In this document: positions 21,777-33,527 of the stretch, in pieces
How the letters are laid out: every line of letters begins with the position of its first letter
Position numbering within the stretch: the first letter of the stretch is position 1
Origin: Phoenix dactylifera
Lineage: Eukaryota > Streptophyta > Magnoliopsida > Arecales > Arecaceae
Reading direction: 5' to 3'
Length of the DNA: 64,000 nt
Assembly: GCF_009389715.1 (NCBI RefSeq)
Contig: NW_024068531.1
Location: 1-64,000, forward strand
The notes under the pieces: model-generated
What the model saw: only the letters and a program-made list of their open reading frames with translations
What the model was told of the DNA's origin: nothing
The model's database searches: none
Position numbers and translations under genes: made by a program

Positions 21777-24700
21777 ATGTCGGCTTCAAACCCTTTGACC
21801 CGTATTCTTGAGACCAACCGACTGACCGGAACCAATTACAAGGACTGGCTTAGAAATCTCAAAATAGTTTTGGACTGTGAGAAGATAGGCTATATACTCG
21901 ATTCAAATATCCCCACATTACCAGCACGTCCCACTGATGTTCAGCGTGAGATGCATAAAAAGTGGTTGGACGATGACATTAGAGTAAAATGCTATATGAT
22001 GGCATCTATGTCTAATGAACTCCAATGCCAGCATGAAAATATAAAGACTGCTAGGGACATACTGGCACACCTACAAGAGTTGTATGGTGAGCAGAGTCGC
22101 ACAGCTCGTTTTGAAGTGTCCAAGAGGCTTTTCAAAACGAAGATGCGCGAAGGGCAGTCTGTCCATGATCACGGTCTGACCATGATCAAGGACTTAGAGG
22201 AGCTTGAGAAGCTCGGTATGGACATGCACAAGGAATTGCAAGTGGATTTGATCCTACAGTCACTTCCTGATTCATTTGGTCAGTTTATAGTAAACTACCA
22301 CATGAATAAGATTGAATGCACTAAGACTGAACTAATCAACATGTTGGTAACTGCTGAGGGAGCCTTGAAAGGTTCAAGGGGCAATGTCCTCGCTGCTGAG
22401 TTGACTTCTGGTTCCAAGAGAAAGTCTACTTGGAAGAAAAAGAAGCCTGCAAAGAAGCAGAAGAAAGACAAGAAGCCAAAGAAGGAAGTTCAAAAGAAAA
22501 AGGCTAACGACAAAGAAAAATGTTTCCACTGCAATGTCGAAGGCCACTGGAAGAGAAACTGTCCTTCATACCTCGAGAGCCTAAAGAACAAAAAAGGTGA
22601 CACACCTTCAGAAGGTATAGACTTGCTCATTATTGAAACTAATCTAACGGTTTCTTCTACTTCTAGTTGGGTTATAGATTCTGGTTCTAGTGCTCATTTG
22701 TGCACTACCATGCAGGGTCTAAAGGAAAGTAGAAGGCTGGCGGAAGGTGCGGTAACCCTTCGGGTTGGCAACGGGGCAAAAGTTGCTGCTGTGGCTGTGG
22801 GCACCTACCATCTGCGACTACCGTCTGGATTTAGTTTAATACTTAGAGACTGTTATTATGTACCTGTTGCTAGCAGAAATTTGATTTCTGTTTCATGTCT
22901 AGCACAGGAAGGTCATGTTTTTACATTTGACAAAGACTGTTGTTCTATTTATTTAAGAAATAAAATAGTCGCACGTGGTTTTATGATTGACAGTCTCTAC
23001 CATTTACATATGGATGTATCTGTGAATGTTACCGAGCAAGATGTGAGTGCCAAAGGATCCAAAAGATCCAGAGATGAGATAAACCAAAGATATTTGTGGC
23101 ACCTCAGACTTGGCCATATTGGAGAAGATAGAATGAACAAAATGGATAAAGATGGGCTCTTAGGCTCATTGACTTCCGAGTCATATCCAGTTTGCGAGTC
23201 CTGTCTTCAAGGAAAGATGGCTAGACTACCCTTTGTAGGACATGGGGAGAGGACCACTGAAATACTTACCCTAGTACATACAGATGTATGTGGCCCATTC
23301 GATGTGCTAGCCAGGGGACGTTATTCTTACTTCATTACCTTTACCGATGATTATTCACGGTATGGGTATGTGTATCTTATGAGACACAAGTCTGAATCCT
23401 TTGAAAAGTTCAAAGAGTTCAAGAATGAAGTAGAAAAACAAACTGGAAAATCTCTTAAGGCTCTTCGATCAGATCGGGGAGGAGAATACCTTAGTGGGGA
23501 ATTCTGGGACTATCTCAAAGAAAACGGCATAGTCTCACAATGGACACCTCCGGGTACACCTCAACTCAACGGGGTGTCAGAGAGGAGAAATCGGACCCTA
23601 TTGGATATGGTCAGGTCCATGATGAGCTTCACTGATTTACCTATGTTCCTTTGGGGAGATGCCTTACTCACAGCGATTTATTTATTGAATAGAGTTCCCT
23701 CTAAATCCGTTCCTACCACACCGTATGAGATATGGCATGGTAAGAAACCAAGTCTGGGTCATCTCAAGATTTTGGGATGTCCGGCCCACGTCAAGCGACT
23801 ACAGGCGGACAAGTTAGAGGCTAGGACCATAAGTGCTCGTTTTATAGGATATCCTAAAGAGTCATTAGGATACAATTTTTACGTCTCAGAGGATCACAAT
23901 GTGTTTGTGAGCCGTCATGCCATCTTCTTGGAAAATCAGTTTATCCATGATAGAGGCAGTGGGAGGAAAATTGAGCTTGAAGAGAAAGTCTCTGAAAAGC
24001 AACGAGTCATGGATCCTATAGAACCCATTCATACAGAGCCAGTACACGATGTCCCTCGACCACCTCGTAGATCTAGTAGGGTCTCCCATCCTCCCGATAG
24101 ATACTTAGGTATACTTGAAGAGGATACTGAGGAAATGTTCCTAGTGGAAGATAGGGATCACATACAGGATCCCAAAACCTACAACGAGGCGATATCTGAT
24201 ATCGATTTCGAGAAATGGCTGGAAGCTATGAAGTCAGAGATAGACTCCATGCATTCCAACCAAGTCTGGACCTTAGTAGATCCACCAGAAGGTATTGTAC
24301 CTATTGGATGCAAATGGATCTACAAAAGGAAGATAGGTTCGGATGGAGAGGTAGAGACCTATAAGGCAAGGCTTGTGGCGAAAGGGTATAGTCAGCGCGA
24401 AGGCATTGACTATCAGGAGACCTTTTCACCTGTAGCCATGCTAAAATCCATCCGAACATTGCTTGCCATTGCAGCATTTCATGATTATGAAATCTGGCAA
24501 ATGGATGTGAAAACTGCTTTCCTGAATGGATATCTTGATGAAGATATCTATATGGAACAGCCTTTGGGTTTCACTTCCAGTGATAGAGATCACAAGGTCT
24601 GCAAGCTGCAAAGGTCCATCTATGGACTAAAGCAAGCCTCTCGGAGTTGGAACACTCGTTTCGATGATACAATCAAAACGTTTGATTTCATCAAAAACGA

Positions 24701-25742
24701 GGAGGAACCATGTGTTTATAAAAAGGTTAGTGGGAGTGCTGTCGCTTTTCTCGTACTGTACGTAGATGACATTCTCCTGATTGGGAATGATATTCTCATG
24801 CTAACCTCGGTCAAGGTCTGGTTGTCAAAAGAATTCTCCATGAAAGACCTTGGGGAAGCATCCTATATCTTGGGAATAAAGGTCTATAGAGATAGATCTA
24901 AAAGGATGCTTGGCCTGTCACAGAAAATGTACATAGAGGAGGTGCTGAAGAGGTTCAGCATGGAAAACTCCAAGAGGGGTCTCTTACCCCTAAGGCATGG
25001 AATTCATCTCTCCAAGAAGATGTGCCCCAACACACCTGAGGAGATTCAACGCATGAGCAAGATTCCTTATGCATCGGCAATAGGAAGCCTCATGTATGCC
25101 ATGCTATGTACACGACCTGATATAGCTCTTGCTGTGAGTGTCACAAGCAGATATCAGTCGAATCCAGGTGAAGAACACTGGACAGCTGTGAAGAATATTC
25201 TTAAGTACTTGAGAAGAACTAAAGATTTATTCTTGGTTTTTGGAGGATCATCAGAGTTAAAGGTAGAAGGGTACACAGATTCAGACTTCATGACTGATGT
25301 CGATGACAGGAAGTCAACATCTGGATACGTGTTCTTGTGCAATGGTGGTACGGTGAATTGGAAGAGTTCTAAACAACCGATCATTGCTGATTCGACTATA
25401 GAAGCCGAATACATCGCCGCCTCTGAAGCTGCTAAGGAAGGCTTCTGGTTCAAGAAATTCATTGCAGAGCTGGATGTGATGACATCAGATGCCATAACAC
25501 TCTACTGCGATAACAATGGCGCCATAGCCCTTGCTAAGGAGCCAAGGTCTCATCAGAAGTCTAAGCATATAGAGCGGCGCTTTCACCTCATACGCGACTA
25601 TGTGGAGAAGAAATATGTAGAGGTGCAGAGAGTAGACTCCGCGGATAACGTGGCAGACCCTTTCACTAAGCAGCTGAGTCAGCAAAAGACTGAAGCCCAC
25701 CTTGAGAAGATGGGCCTAAGATATATGACCAATTGGCTTTAG
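21777..25742 (+). CDS. Element B gag-pol polyprotein, intact
   Basis: This 1321-residue polyprotein carries out reverse transcription and integration of the retrotransposon. By approximate residue: gag 1-240 with a Lys-rich tail; CCHC zinc knuckle [14 protein letters not shown] at 249; aspartic protease WVIDSGSS at 298; pre-integrase zinc region from 439 (WHLRLGHIG, later CESC); integrase catalytic Asp503, Asp566 and Glu602; RT from about 810 with YVDDILL at 995; RNase H with YTDSDF at 1166. There is no stop or frameshift, and the length is as expected for the single-frame Angela/Tork type. The frame ends 14 bp before the 3' LTR, with the polypurine tract between. The start is the first ATG after the leader and is shared with element A. 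Confidence 0.96.
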   Translation: MSASNPLTRILETNRLTGTNYKDWLRNLKIVLDCEKIGYILDSNIPTLPARPTDVQREMHKKWLDDDIRVKCYMMASMSNELQCQHENIKTARDILAHLQELYGEQSRTARFEVSKRLFKTKMREGQSVHDHGLTMIKDLEELEKLGMDMHKELQVDLILQSLPDSFGQFIVNYHMNKIECTKTELINMLVTAEGALKGSRGNVLAAELTSGSKRKSTWKKKKPAKKQKKDKKPKKEVQKKKANDKEKCFHCNVEGHWKRNCPSYLESLKNKKGDTPSEGIDLLIIETNLTVSSTSSWVIDSGSSAHLCTTMQGLKESRRLAEGAVTLRVGNGAKVAAVAVGTYHLRLPSGFSLILRDCYYVPVASRNLISVSCLAQEGHVFTFDKDCCSIYLRNKIVARGFMIDSLYHLHMDVSVNVTEQDVSAKGSKRSRDEINQRYLWHLRLGHIGEDRMNKMDKDGLLGSLTSESYPVCESCLQGKMARLPFVGHGERTTEILTLVHTDVCGPFDVLARGRYSYFITFTDDYSRYGYVYLMRHKSESFEKFKEFKNEVEKQTGKSLKALRSDRGGEYLSGEFWDYLKENGIVSQWTPPGTPQLNGVSERRNRTLLDMVRSMMSFTDLPMFLWGDALLTAIYLLNRVPSKSVPTTPYEIWHGKKPSLGHLKILGCPAHVKRLQADKLEARTISARFIGYPKESLGYNFYVSEDHNVFVSRHAIFLENQFIHDRGSGRKIELEEKVSEKQRVMDPIEPIHTEPVHDVPRPPRRSSRVSHPPDRYLGILEEDTEEMFLVEDRDHIQDPKTYNEAISDIDFEKWLEAMKSEIDSMHSNQVWTLVDPPEGIVPIGCKWIYKRKIGSDGEVETYKARLVAKGYSQREGIDYQETFSPVAMLKSIRTLLAIAAFHDYEIWQMDVKTAFLNGYLDEDIYMEQPLGFTSSDRDHKVCKLQRSIYGLKQASRSWNTRFDDTIKTFDFIKNEEEPCVYKKVSGSAVAFLVLYVDDILLIGNDILMLTSVKVWLSKEFSMKDLGEASYILGIKVYRDRSKRMLGLSQKMYIEEVLKRFSMENSKRGLLPLRHGIHLSKKMCPNTPEEIQRMSKIPYASAIGSLMYAMLCTRPDIALAVSVTSRYQSNPGEEHWTAVKNILKYLRRTKDLFLVFGGSSELKVEGYTDSDFMTDVDDRKSTSGYVFLCNGGTVNWKSSKQPIIADSTIEAEYIAASEAAKEGFWFKKFIAELDVMTSDAITLYCDNNGAIALAKEPRSHQKSKHIERRFHLIRDYVEKKYVEVQRVDSADNVADPFTKQLSQQKTEAHLEKMGLRYMTNWL

Positions 25743-25745
25743 TGC

Positions 25746-25756
25746 AAGTGGGAGAT
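25746..25756 (+). other. Polypurine tract of element B
   Basis: AAGTGGGAGAT abuts the 3' LTR and matches element A. Confidence 0.92.
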
Positions 25757-28098
25757 TGTTAGATGTATGCCCTAGAAGCCAATTTGGCTGACACATTGTT
25801 GATTCTAGGGACATAATTTTGTACTTGACTATTTATTATTGAATAAATAAAAGGCATCTTTTCATTCATATTGTTTATGTGTCTATGAATCGTCCAAGAA
25901 ATTAATAAGATGATGATACATATTCTCAAGAGTTGAGAATTTGAGCCATGTATCATTGGTGATTAATTTCTAAATGCTCCTGATCAAAGGATCATCACGA
26001 GGACGGTGATCGATCCGATCAGTGCACAGATCACTCTCCTTCTGGATGGACGAGACTTGAGTCCACAGTGTAGGGACACTGAAGTGATAGTGCAGGTGCT
26101 TGTTAGAGAACAAGGGTACTGAGCGTGACCAATACAAGAAGTCACTTGGATGTCTATCCACTCGTCAGTGACTTGCTTGATGTTGCAGTAGTGTGACTGG
26201 TCCTTTGACCTGCGGTGCTTCGGCTGCTCACAGTGGGGTTATTGTAGTTTGACTGCACACATACATGGTCCCTAGCCATATGGGTCCATGCAGTGTAGAT
26301 TGGCTGCAGTAAGTTCACTGTAGGAGTAGGGTATGCACCTATATGGAATCTATCGACCTTGATAGATAAGGAGAGATCCTATGTGATTTATAAGACTGAG
26401 TTCGTAAGACCTCGGCCGGGGCAGTATACACAGTGGAGAAAGAGTTTCTCACTATCGAACTCGAGTCGAATAAATCTTGACATATGACAGACGATGGGGT
26501 TTGACGAGTTGTCCATGACCTCCGTCCTGTAGGGATCCACGATAGTAGGACTGTATCACATGTTAACTGCACCTAGAGGTTCATCATTCCATTCTGCTGG
26601 GTAGCCACTACATGCTGCTAGGTGTCACTGGTGGATGGTGGGACTCATAGGGATTATCTTGATGATCGATAAACCCTAATGAGTTGAGTTGGAATCGTTC
26701 CAACCCATTGAAAGGAGTTTTCAATGATATAGTGATAGAGATCACAATATATCTCACTACCAGTTAGAATAGAACCTATGGGGTCACACACACTAGAAGT
26801 ATTGACCGATCCGATGGTTGAAATCGTGATTAGGAATCACAAGAAATCAATTTGATTGATAAGAAGTTGAAGAAGAAACAAAGGGAATTAATTAATTAGA
26901 CTTAAACACAAATCCTACTTCGGGAGGGATTTCTAGAGTCCTAATTGGATTAGGGCTGGGAATCCTAGTTGGAGTAGGACTGGAATTCCTACTTGGAATA
27001 GGATTCCTACAATCCTAATGAGATTAGGAATTTTGAATTAAAATTGGATTCCTACTTGGAGTAGGATTCCTAGAAATCCTAATTGGATTAGTACTTCGGA
27101 TTCAAATAGAGTCCTAATTGGATTAGGACTAAAATTAAATACATCCTAATTAGATTAGGATTCCTTAAGTCTAAATTAATTATTAATCTAATGAATCAAC
27201 ATGACTCCTAATTGGATTAGGATTGAAGAGTTCAATTGAGTCATGGTTCATTCAAATCCTAATTGGATTAGGACTAGCATAGATTGAACCCAATTTGGCT
27301 AATCCTAATTGGATTGGGATTAAACCATAAGAGAGGCACCCAATCCTCTTTGGAAGAGGATTAGGGCATCACAAGAAGGAGGGTTCACGCCCCTCCTCCT
27401 CTCCTTGTGTGCGGCATGAAGAGAAGGGCCGGCGCCCCCCTTCCCTCTTAGGCAATATGTCTAGGGCTCCTAGATTGTAGGAGCCCTAGATGGCTTTATA
27501 AGGAGGCATGAGGCCGGCGCCCTAGCCAAGAGCCCTCTTCCTCCTCTTGCTGCCGCCACCAGCCCCCTCCTCTCTTGGTTCAGCCGCAAGCAAAGGGAGA
27601 GCAAAGTCCAAGCGTTGGCGTCATCCTCTTCCTCCAATCCTTCTTCCAACGCAGGGAAAAGAAAGAAGGCTGCAGAAGCTGTGTTCTTCTTCCTTGAGTC
27701 CCTTCTTCTTCTTCCTCCTCTCAAGCACTTTCAAGAGTTGAAAGAAAGAGAGGAGATCAGCCATCAAAGGAAGTCTCTGCAAGGGAGCTAGCACCCCGGG
27801 GAGACGAGAAAGCTTTGATCGGTCCTCTGCTTCGTGTGGATACCCGTAGAGGCCGGACGTTTGAACGGCTTCAAGCGAACCCTCTTCCTAAAACCACGAA
27901 TTCAGATTCGCGGTGATCATCTACCCGCGCAAGGTGAAGATTTGATCTTCCTATTAGTTTTAAAAGGATTTAATTCTTACCTAATTACGAAAGGTCTCGA
28001 AACAACGTTCATGAGATGAACGTCGAACTCGTGCATGCCGATTCCGCTGCCATCTGAAAAATTTTTGAAATATCAGCGGCATGGGCGGGTTCCCAACA
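25757..28098 (+). repeat. Element B 3' LTR
   Basis: It is 2342 bp, the same length as the 5' LTR, with about six substitutions seen by eye (for example C/T near 26674 and G/T near 27091). It contains the array at 26911-27362. Confidence 0.96.
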
Positions 28099-28103
28099 CT
28101 TCC
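28099..28103. repeat. Target site duplication of element B, right copy
   Basis: CTTCC is identical to 17873-17877. On the minus strand it falls inside the gag sequence of E, between the codons for ARK and YMKAEEA. Confidence 0.95.
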
Positions 28104-29100
28104 GCGCCCGGACTAGCATTTCGGTGAAGTCAACCGAGAAATTCTTCTCGATGGAGAAGAGAAACCTATAAGACCGAGCTCCAGTCTTGAGTGCCAACAT
28201 GGCTATTGATTGGTCGAGCTCGCGGACCTTCCAAGTTGCGGCAGTAAAACGGTCCAGATATTCCCTAAGCGACTCTCCCTCCCTTTGCTTTATATCGAGG
28301 AGGGAGTCTGAAGTTCGCCGCTGGGGTCGGCTGGCAGCGAAGTTGGTGGTGAACTGCCTGCCGAGTTGCTCGAAGGAAGAGACCGTGCTGGATTTCAGCC
28401 CGGCGAACCAAAGACGAGCCGCTCCTCGAAGCATTGCCGGGAAGGCCTTGCAGAGCATGGCCTCCAAGGATCCTTGCAGTGCCATCAAGGCCCGGTAACT
28501 CTCCAGGTGATCGAGGGGGTCGGTCATGCCGTTGTAGGGCTCCACCTTGTGCATCTTGAACCTCGGAAGGACCAGCTCATCCTCGATTTGTTGGGAGAAG
28601 GGGGACCTCGTGGTAAACTCGAAGTCGCCCTCGCATCCCGCCCTTCTGCCGTGGAGTGCCTCGATCTGGCGCTCCAGCTTCTCGACTTTCTTGTCGAGCT
28701 CGTCGCTCTGGGGGATCGCCACGGTGGGCTGTTCGGGCGCAGGTTGCCCTGGGACTGACTCGACCTCCGACGGTTGCGGCCAGTCGCCTGGACCCCTCAC
28801 TGGGGATTCTCTCCAGGAGGATGCTTGCGCATGGAGATCTTGGCCTTGGGGGGCCGGTCCACTTAAAGGGGGCACCGGCTGAATCGGAGCCTGAAGAAAC
28901 GGTGCTGTCGGGACGCCCCTAGGTTGCAGGCCTTGGACAGCAGCAGCCAAGGCCTGAACCTGCTGCACCAAGGCATCAAACTGTTTCGGCCGAACTTGAG
29001 GAGTCGAATCGGCCGGAGGTGGTGAGTTCTGGACAGAGTGTCCAGGGCTAGGTGGGGGACGTCGAGAGGCATTAGAAGCTCCCTTGCTTCTCAGCTTCAT
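28104..29100 (-). pseudogene. Gypsy element E: gag N-terminal part, cut by element B
   Basis: The open frame from the ATG at 29100 encodes a Pro/Ser/Gln-rich start, then a predicted helical stretch (QALAAAVQGLQ). The retrotransposon gag domain (PF03732 type) follows, with VEPYNGMTDPLDHLESYRA, GAARLWFAGL and REYLDRFTAA motifs. The frame is open up to the insertion of element B and continues at 17877 leftwards. It is the capsid-like protein of a Tat-lineage Ty3/gypsy element. The N-terminal piece is undamaged, but the gene is split and the downstream part has nonsense codons. Confidence 0.88.
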
Positions 29101-29115
29101 GGCCGCGACTCGGAC

Positions 29116-29131
29116 CCTTCCTCTAGCGCCA
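29116..29131 (-). other. Probable primer binding site of element E
   Basis: The minus-strand TGGCGCTAGAGGAAGG starts two bases after the LTR end. The position is right for a primer binding site. I do not assign the tRNA. Confidence 0.6.
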
Positions 29132-29588
29132 ACTGTTGCTGGAATTTGGACCCGGGGGCGACCACTGGGCCAGAAAGGAGGAGCTCCGGTGGGAATCGGC
29201 GAGCGGCGGTCCGATGGCGCGCGACGTCCTCCAAGAGACCTGCAAGAAGCCGGTGGTCGGGGTTTCCAGCGCCGGCCCTCCGATGCTTAAGTCAGAGGGG
29301 GCAAGTGTATGAACAGGAGTAGTCAATTTGTAGAGTTTCAATCTCCCAGCCCCCTTTAAAATGGAGAAGTTCCCCTTTGATAGAGGGAGGCTGGGTTACC
29401 TGTGATGTGACGGAGCAAACGGTTTGCCGTACGATTGGATATGTAGTGGAACTTAATGCTCGATCGTGTGAATCAATGCTGTTACTGTAAGAGATTAGGC
29501 CGAAGTTCTCAAGTCATCGCGAAGTCATGCCATCATTCGTAGCCACGCAGGTTTGCCGTAAGGGGCTTGGTGTCCGTAGACAGCAGAA

Positions 29589-29690
29589 GCCATACGCCTT
29601 AATTGTTGAGTAGGTTGAGTGCCTGCAGGGGCCATGCGCTTTGATTGTTGAGTAAACCGGATGCCTGCAGGAGTCATACGCATTGATTGT
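29589..29690. repeat. 42-bp tandem repeat, about 2.5 copies
   Basis: The units start at 29589, 29631 and 29673, each with GCCATACGC and ATTGTTGA cores, within the E LTR. Confidence 0.75.
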
Positions 29691-29790
29691 TGACGAAGGC
29701 AAGGCGTAGTTTTTCGGTCGCGCTGCGAGAGGATGTGACCACAGCGCGCAAGTCGGGCGTCTTTGGGTTGGTAGAGCTGCTCAGATGCTT

Positions 29791-29910
29791 CCAGATCGGA
29801 GGAGGTCTGCTCGACCGCCTACAGGTCAGAGGGGGTCTGCTCGACCGGCTCCAGGTCGGAGGGGGTCCGCTCGGTCGGCTCCAGGTCGGAGGGGGTCTGC
29901 TCGGCCGTTC
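29791..29910. repeat. 30-bp tandem repeat, four copies
   Basis: Units of exactly 30 bp start at 29791, 29821, 29851 and 29881 (core CAGGTCGGAGGGGGTCTGC). They are near the outer end of the E LTR, in the region that would act as upstream promoter. Confidence 0.9.
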
Positions 29911-29950
29911 GTGCAAGCGTGGCGACTTATATTTTTCCCCCAACAACATC

Positions 29951-31030
29951 TATCCAAGAAAAGGTGCAACTCATAATCTATAAAACTACGAGCCTCTATT
30001 TGTTTACATGAATAAATAAGTCTAGGACTTAGTTTGCTTACTTATTCTAGGGGTAGACAGATTGGGCAATGTACAAAACTGCAACTCCAATGATTATATA
30101 TAATTTTTCAAGAAAGAAAAATTTCGGAACAATTCTCATCAATATAAATATAACATTTTAGTAGATAATTTTTGCTTTTAGAAGTATGTATTTGTTAGCC
30201 CTCCAAAGGAAAATTTCTAGTTTCGCCCCTATGTACCACGCTGAACATGAAGAGGACCTCGCATTCTTAACTCTTATGGGCTTATCCAACTCTCTCCTAT
30301 GTGGAGTAACGGTGATAATGTACACAAATAATTCATTATGTATATACTACAAACATGTATCTTGTATCTTATTTAATTTGTTTGCACATCTCATTGGCTG
30401 AGTTATTATATTTTATCTTGGTCCCTTTTTTGTGCCTTATTTTACTAAAAATTTTAAATCTTTTCTTCAAAGGAAATAAACCATCTTTTCTTGCTCGACC
30501 ATATATATCTATCTAATTGACTCGATCAATCTAGCATACCCACAACCTTGATCCATAGATCTGTGCCTTTTCAGGAAATACATAATTAATATCTTTGGAG
30601 GATGTATTGTCTTTTCTTGCTATTCCCCACCAAATAGATTAGTTGAAAGTCTTAACCGCTGATGATCTATATATATTCACCGGCTTTATGGAAAGCCAGT
30701 AACAAATTTGTATTCACAGTTACCCAATGGGAGGGCCATTGGAGCTTCTCCGATCCTCAGCCTTCCAAGACAACAAACGCTAACATCTTAATTTGTTGTT
30801 TGGGAGCTCCCCCACCTAGCGCATTAAATGTTGAAAAAAGAATGCGAGAAGAATGTTTTACTTTTGTCTGTCTGTTACAATATATAGGAGCGGCTTTTAT
30901 ATAGATTAGGAGGCTGACGAAGTTTGGTAAGACCGATAAAGATTGGCACAACCAAAAACAAATCAATCAAGATGAAGTAAGGCCGACTAAGTTTAGCACA
31001 ATCAATCAATCAATAAATTCTAATAAATTT
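29951..31030. other. Intergenic stretch, nothing recognised
   Basis: This is AT-rich sequence to the right of the retrotransposon nest. I see no convincing gene, RNA or repeat in it. Confidence 0.5.
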
Positions 31031-31031
31031 G

Positions 31032-31410
31032 ATGCTAAATTTTGATGGCTCGGTATATTTGTCGACTACTAGAGTAGGATTTGTCGTAAGTGATCTCAGC
31101 CACAGGATTTTAGCAGCAAACGCCATCTGTTTATCCACAACCTCCATGAATATTGCATAGCTTACTGCTGCTCGTGGACTGTGGTTTCCACGACATTGCG
31201 CTTAGAATATCTGATGGAGGGAGACTCTGCAATGGTGTTCTCTTGGATTCAAGGAGTAGGGTCTTCTTGTCATCTCTTCCTCTCCGACTTGCGGCAATGG
31301 TTTTCCTTCAGCTACTTTCGAGAATCACATAGCTTTCACGGAGGAAACAAAGCAGCGGATTATGTGCCAAACTTGGCAACTACTCTCTCTGAACCTGTTC
31401 TCTCTTCTTC
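31032..31410 (+). pseudogene. RNase H-like (RVT_3 type) fragment
   Basis: The plus strand encodes LNFDGSV at about 31035, a VVSDLSHRILAANAICLS stretch, then MEGDSAMVFSWIQ and HGGNKAADYV (to about 31365). These are in different frames and interrupted by stops near 31160-31200. The order matches the RNase H fold of plant LINE-derived and related proteins (LxFDGS, ExDS, H-x5-AD). It is a decayed fragment with no neighbouring RT, so its source element is uncertain. Confidence 0.6.
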
Positions 31411-32643
31411 AAATTTTCCTCTACCGCTGTTGTACGTCTCTTTTGCTGTGAGGTCTAGCTGTACGTTATTCAGATCAGATGCAGATAGGGGCCGGATCTC
31501 CCCTCCCCACACATTTATCAACAAAAAAGGGGAAAAAATTTCCATGTGGTGCAAAGTCGACCTTTTGATCCATGTCGGACAAGTTGTTGAAGGGGCTGTC
31601 CCAATCCTTTTCAGTCTCAGGGACACCTCTCACTTGCATACAATGGGTATTTGGATAATGGCTGTGATCGTTACTTCTAACTATACTTTTAATGGCCAGC
31701 TAAAGGAATAATACAGTTATCTTACCTTTCCACAGTTCAAATAATTAGAAGTATTTTCTTTAGAAAAACGATTCGGATCACCATATAAAATGATCCCTCT
31801 CCTTTCTGCCCGTGAAAAGTGAGCAGCGGTCCGATAATACCATTATTTTAGAGTGATTATTTACTGTCCCGTTGTGGAGCGGCTGATAACGATGATTGCG
31901 ATATTATGATGGTCATCGTTTTTACATGTGCAGGCTGGACTGGACTGGCTCGTTACTAGCGTTTCTTTTCCCTTCCTTTTTTTTGTTTTGTTTTGGGGTC
32001 ACCGTCGCATTGATAGGCCAGTGAAGAGATGGTCCAGATGTACCAAACAACAACAAAAAAAAGGACGGTCCAGACCCATCACAGCAAAGCATCCACATGG
32101 GTTTGTCGGGATATAAGCAATTGGCCGGCTCCCCTGGGCCTCATGCGCTGTCAGATATTGGACGTACACTCCCTGCTCTTCTAATCCGTTACCACATGGT
32201 CGAGAGATGATGCATCGCTAGCTTTCTCTCTCCCGAAAGAAAAGAATTGAGATTAATAAGAGATCGGAGCAGAGATCCCGTCATGGATGGAGCAGGCTCC
32301 ATGTGCCGACGCGATCAAGAGTAATTAATGCTCTTTAGTTAACAATAGAGGCTATAACCAAATCGTCATTATCAGGATAATTGCAATGGGAGGAAAGGAA
32401 GAACAGATGCATGCTCATTGTTATGTGATCATTATTATTATCTCATGCCCCACAGAGAGAGATTATTCGGCCGTGCCCCTTGCCCCTCTCACACACGCGC
32501 GACAAATACTAACAGCTCGAAAAAGGACCCGAAAAATATATAAAAATAATATAAGAAGAATGAAGGGGCAAGGGGACCGACCACGTGCTGCGACAGCATA
32601 CTTTTCGTCACTATCCATCTAATCCATCCGTCTCGTCGTGTAT
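31411..32643. other. Intergenic and 3' flank of the phytocyanin gene
   Basis: There are no convincing genes. The right-hand part (from about 32300) would contain the 3' untranslated region of the minus-strand gene ending at 32644; I cannot place the polyadenylation site. Confidence 0.4.
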
Positions 32644-33527
32644 CTAGAGAAATATCAAGCAGCTGGAAGCGACCGACAGAAGTGCGAGCGACAGGGAGAA
32701 GATGAAGGGGCGCGGCGGTGGAGCGGAGCTAGGCGAGACGCCGGAGGGCCCGGATGCGGCCGGCGAGACGCCGGAGGGCCCGGATGCGGCCGGCGAGACG
32801 CCGGAGGGCCCGGATGATGCGGGCGCTGGGGCGCCGGAAGGCGTGGGACCGCCGGCCGTCGGGGTAGGCGCGGGGCCGGCCGAGGACGACGAGGCAACGG
32901 TGATGGCCAGCTTCTGGCCGGTGGAGCAGTGGCCGCTGACGCCACAGATGTAATAATGGGCGCCGGAGGAGGTGAGGGTGACGGTGGCGGGGCCGGTGGA
33001 CAGGGTGGAGCCGATCTGGTTCTGGGCGGTGCAGGCGTCGTAGCTGGATTTTGGCACTTGGATCACGTTGTGGATCCCCGTTGGGAAGTTGAAAACTGCA
33101 GACATATATATATGTACGCGCTCCATCAGTTTGGGCCGATCGAAATCAAAAATGTAACGCGCTAACTGAAACTGATGGCCCATGCGTCCATCATCAATCA
33201 CCTTGACGGGGAGGGTGTGAGAGAGCGAAAGAGACAGAAAAGCGATTTATGTAACGATAATAGCGTTATTTTTGTAATAGTTGAGTTGACACGAGGAGCA
33301 TCGCACTTACCAAGGGTGTCGCCCACAACGTATGTCTGGGAGGACGACCACTCGCCGTAGAAGCTGGCGTTGGGCGGGATGGTCCATCCAGTGCCGCTGC
33401 CGCCGACCACATGCCTCGTGGCCGCTGCGACCACCGAGCCCTCCAGCACAAGACTGACCGCCGCCACGGCGATCATCATCCCAGCCCAGTCCGCTCTCTT
33501 GCCTCCTCCTCCTCCTGATCCACCCAT
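32644..33527 (-). CDS. Phytocyanin (stellacyanin/mavicyanin-type blue copper protein) with GPI-type tail
   Basis: There are two exons: 33311-33527 and 32644-33095. The 215-bp intron has GTAAGT and TGCAG borders and phase 1, and the product is 222 residues. A hydrophobic signal peptide covers about 15-36. The plastocyanin-like domain, about 38-137, carries the copper ligands His81, Cys123, His128 and an axial Gln133 (GHCSTGQK), which is stellacyanin-like; most uclacyanins have Met. Cys94 and Cys129 would form the disulfide. A Pro/Ser/Ala-rich arabinogalactan-like linker with three SGPSGVSP repeats follows, then a C-terminal hydrophobic segment typical of GPI anchoring. Family knowledge suggests an extracellular, plasma-membrane-anchored electron carrier; the substrate is unknown. 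I chose the ATG at 33527 because it directly precedes the signal sequence. Confidence 0.93.
32732..32820. repeat. 30-bp coding tandem repeat, three copies
   Basis: Units start at 32732, 32762 and 32792; the first two are identical and the third ends differently. On the minus strand they encode the decapeptide repeat (SGPSGVSPAA) of the phytocyanin linker. The length is a multiple of three, so copy number could vary without a frameshift. Confidence 0.92.

Larger units (their letters stand above)
17878..28098 (+). mobile_element. Element B: complete, apparently intact Angela-like copia retrotransposon
   Basis: The element is 10,221 bp with two LTRs of 2342 bp each, an iMet primer binding site, a leader, a single open gag-pol frame and a polypurine tract. 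It is flanked by the 5-bp duplication CTTCC. It is inserted in the gag of gypsy element E in the opposite orientation. Its LTRs differ at only about six single bases that I could see, which points to recent insertion. All catalytic motifs are present, so the copy may still be able to move; transcription cannot be judged from sequence. It is a near-identical inverted partner of element A. Confidence 0.96.
29134..29945 (-). repeat. Gypsy element E 5' LTR
   Basis: It starts TGTTGCTGG next to the primer site and ends CCCCCAACA, 812 bp. The outer end on the minus strand, TGTTGGGGGAAAAAT, is a typical gypsy LTR start. It contains a 42-bp repeat (29589-29690) and a 30-bp repeat (29791-29910). ACATC at 29946-29950 is the presumed target duplication; its partner is outside the window. 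Confidence 0.75.

Noticed and set aside
27470..27740. Proline/serine-rich frames near the TATA box of the A/B LTR
   Set aside because: They differ completely between A and B and are in the non-coding R/U5 region.
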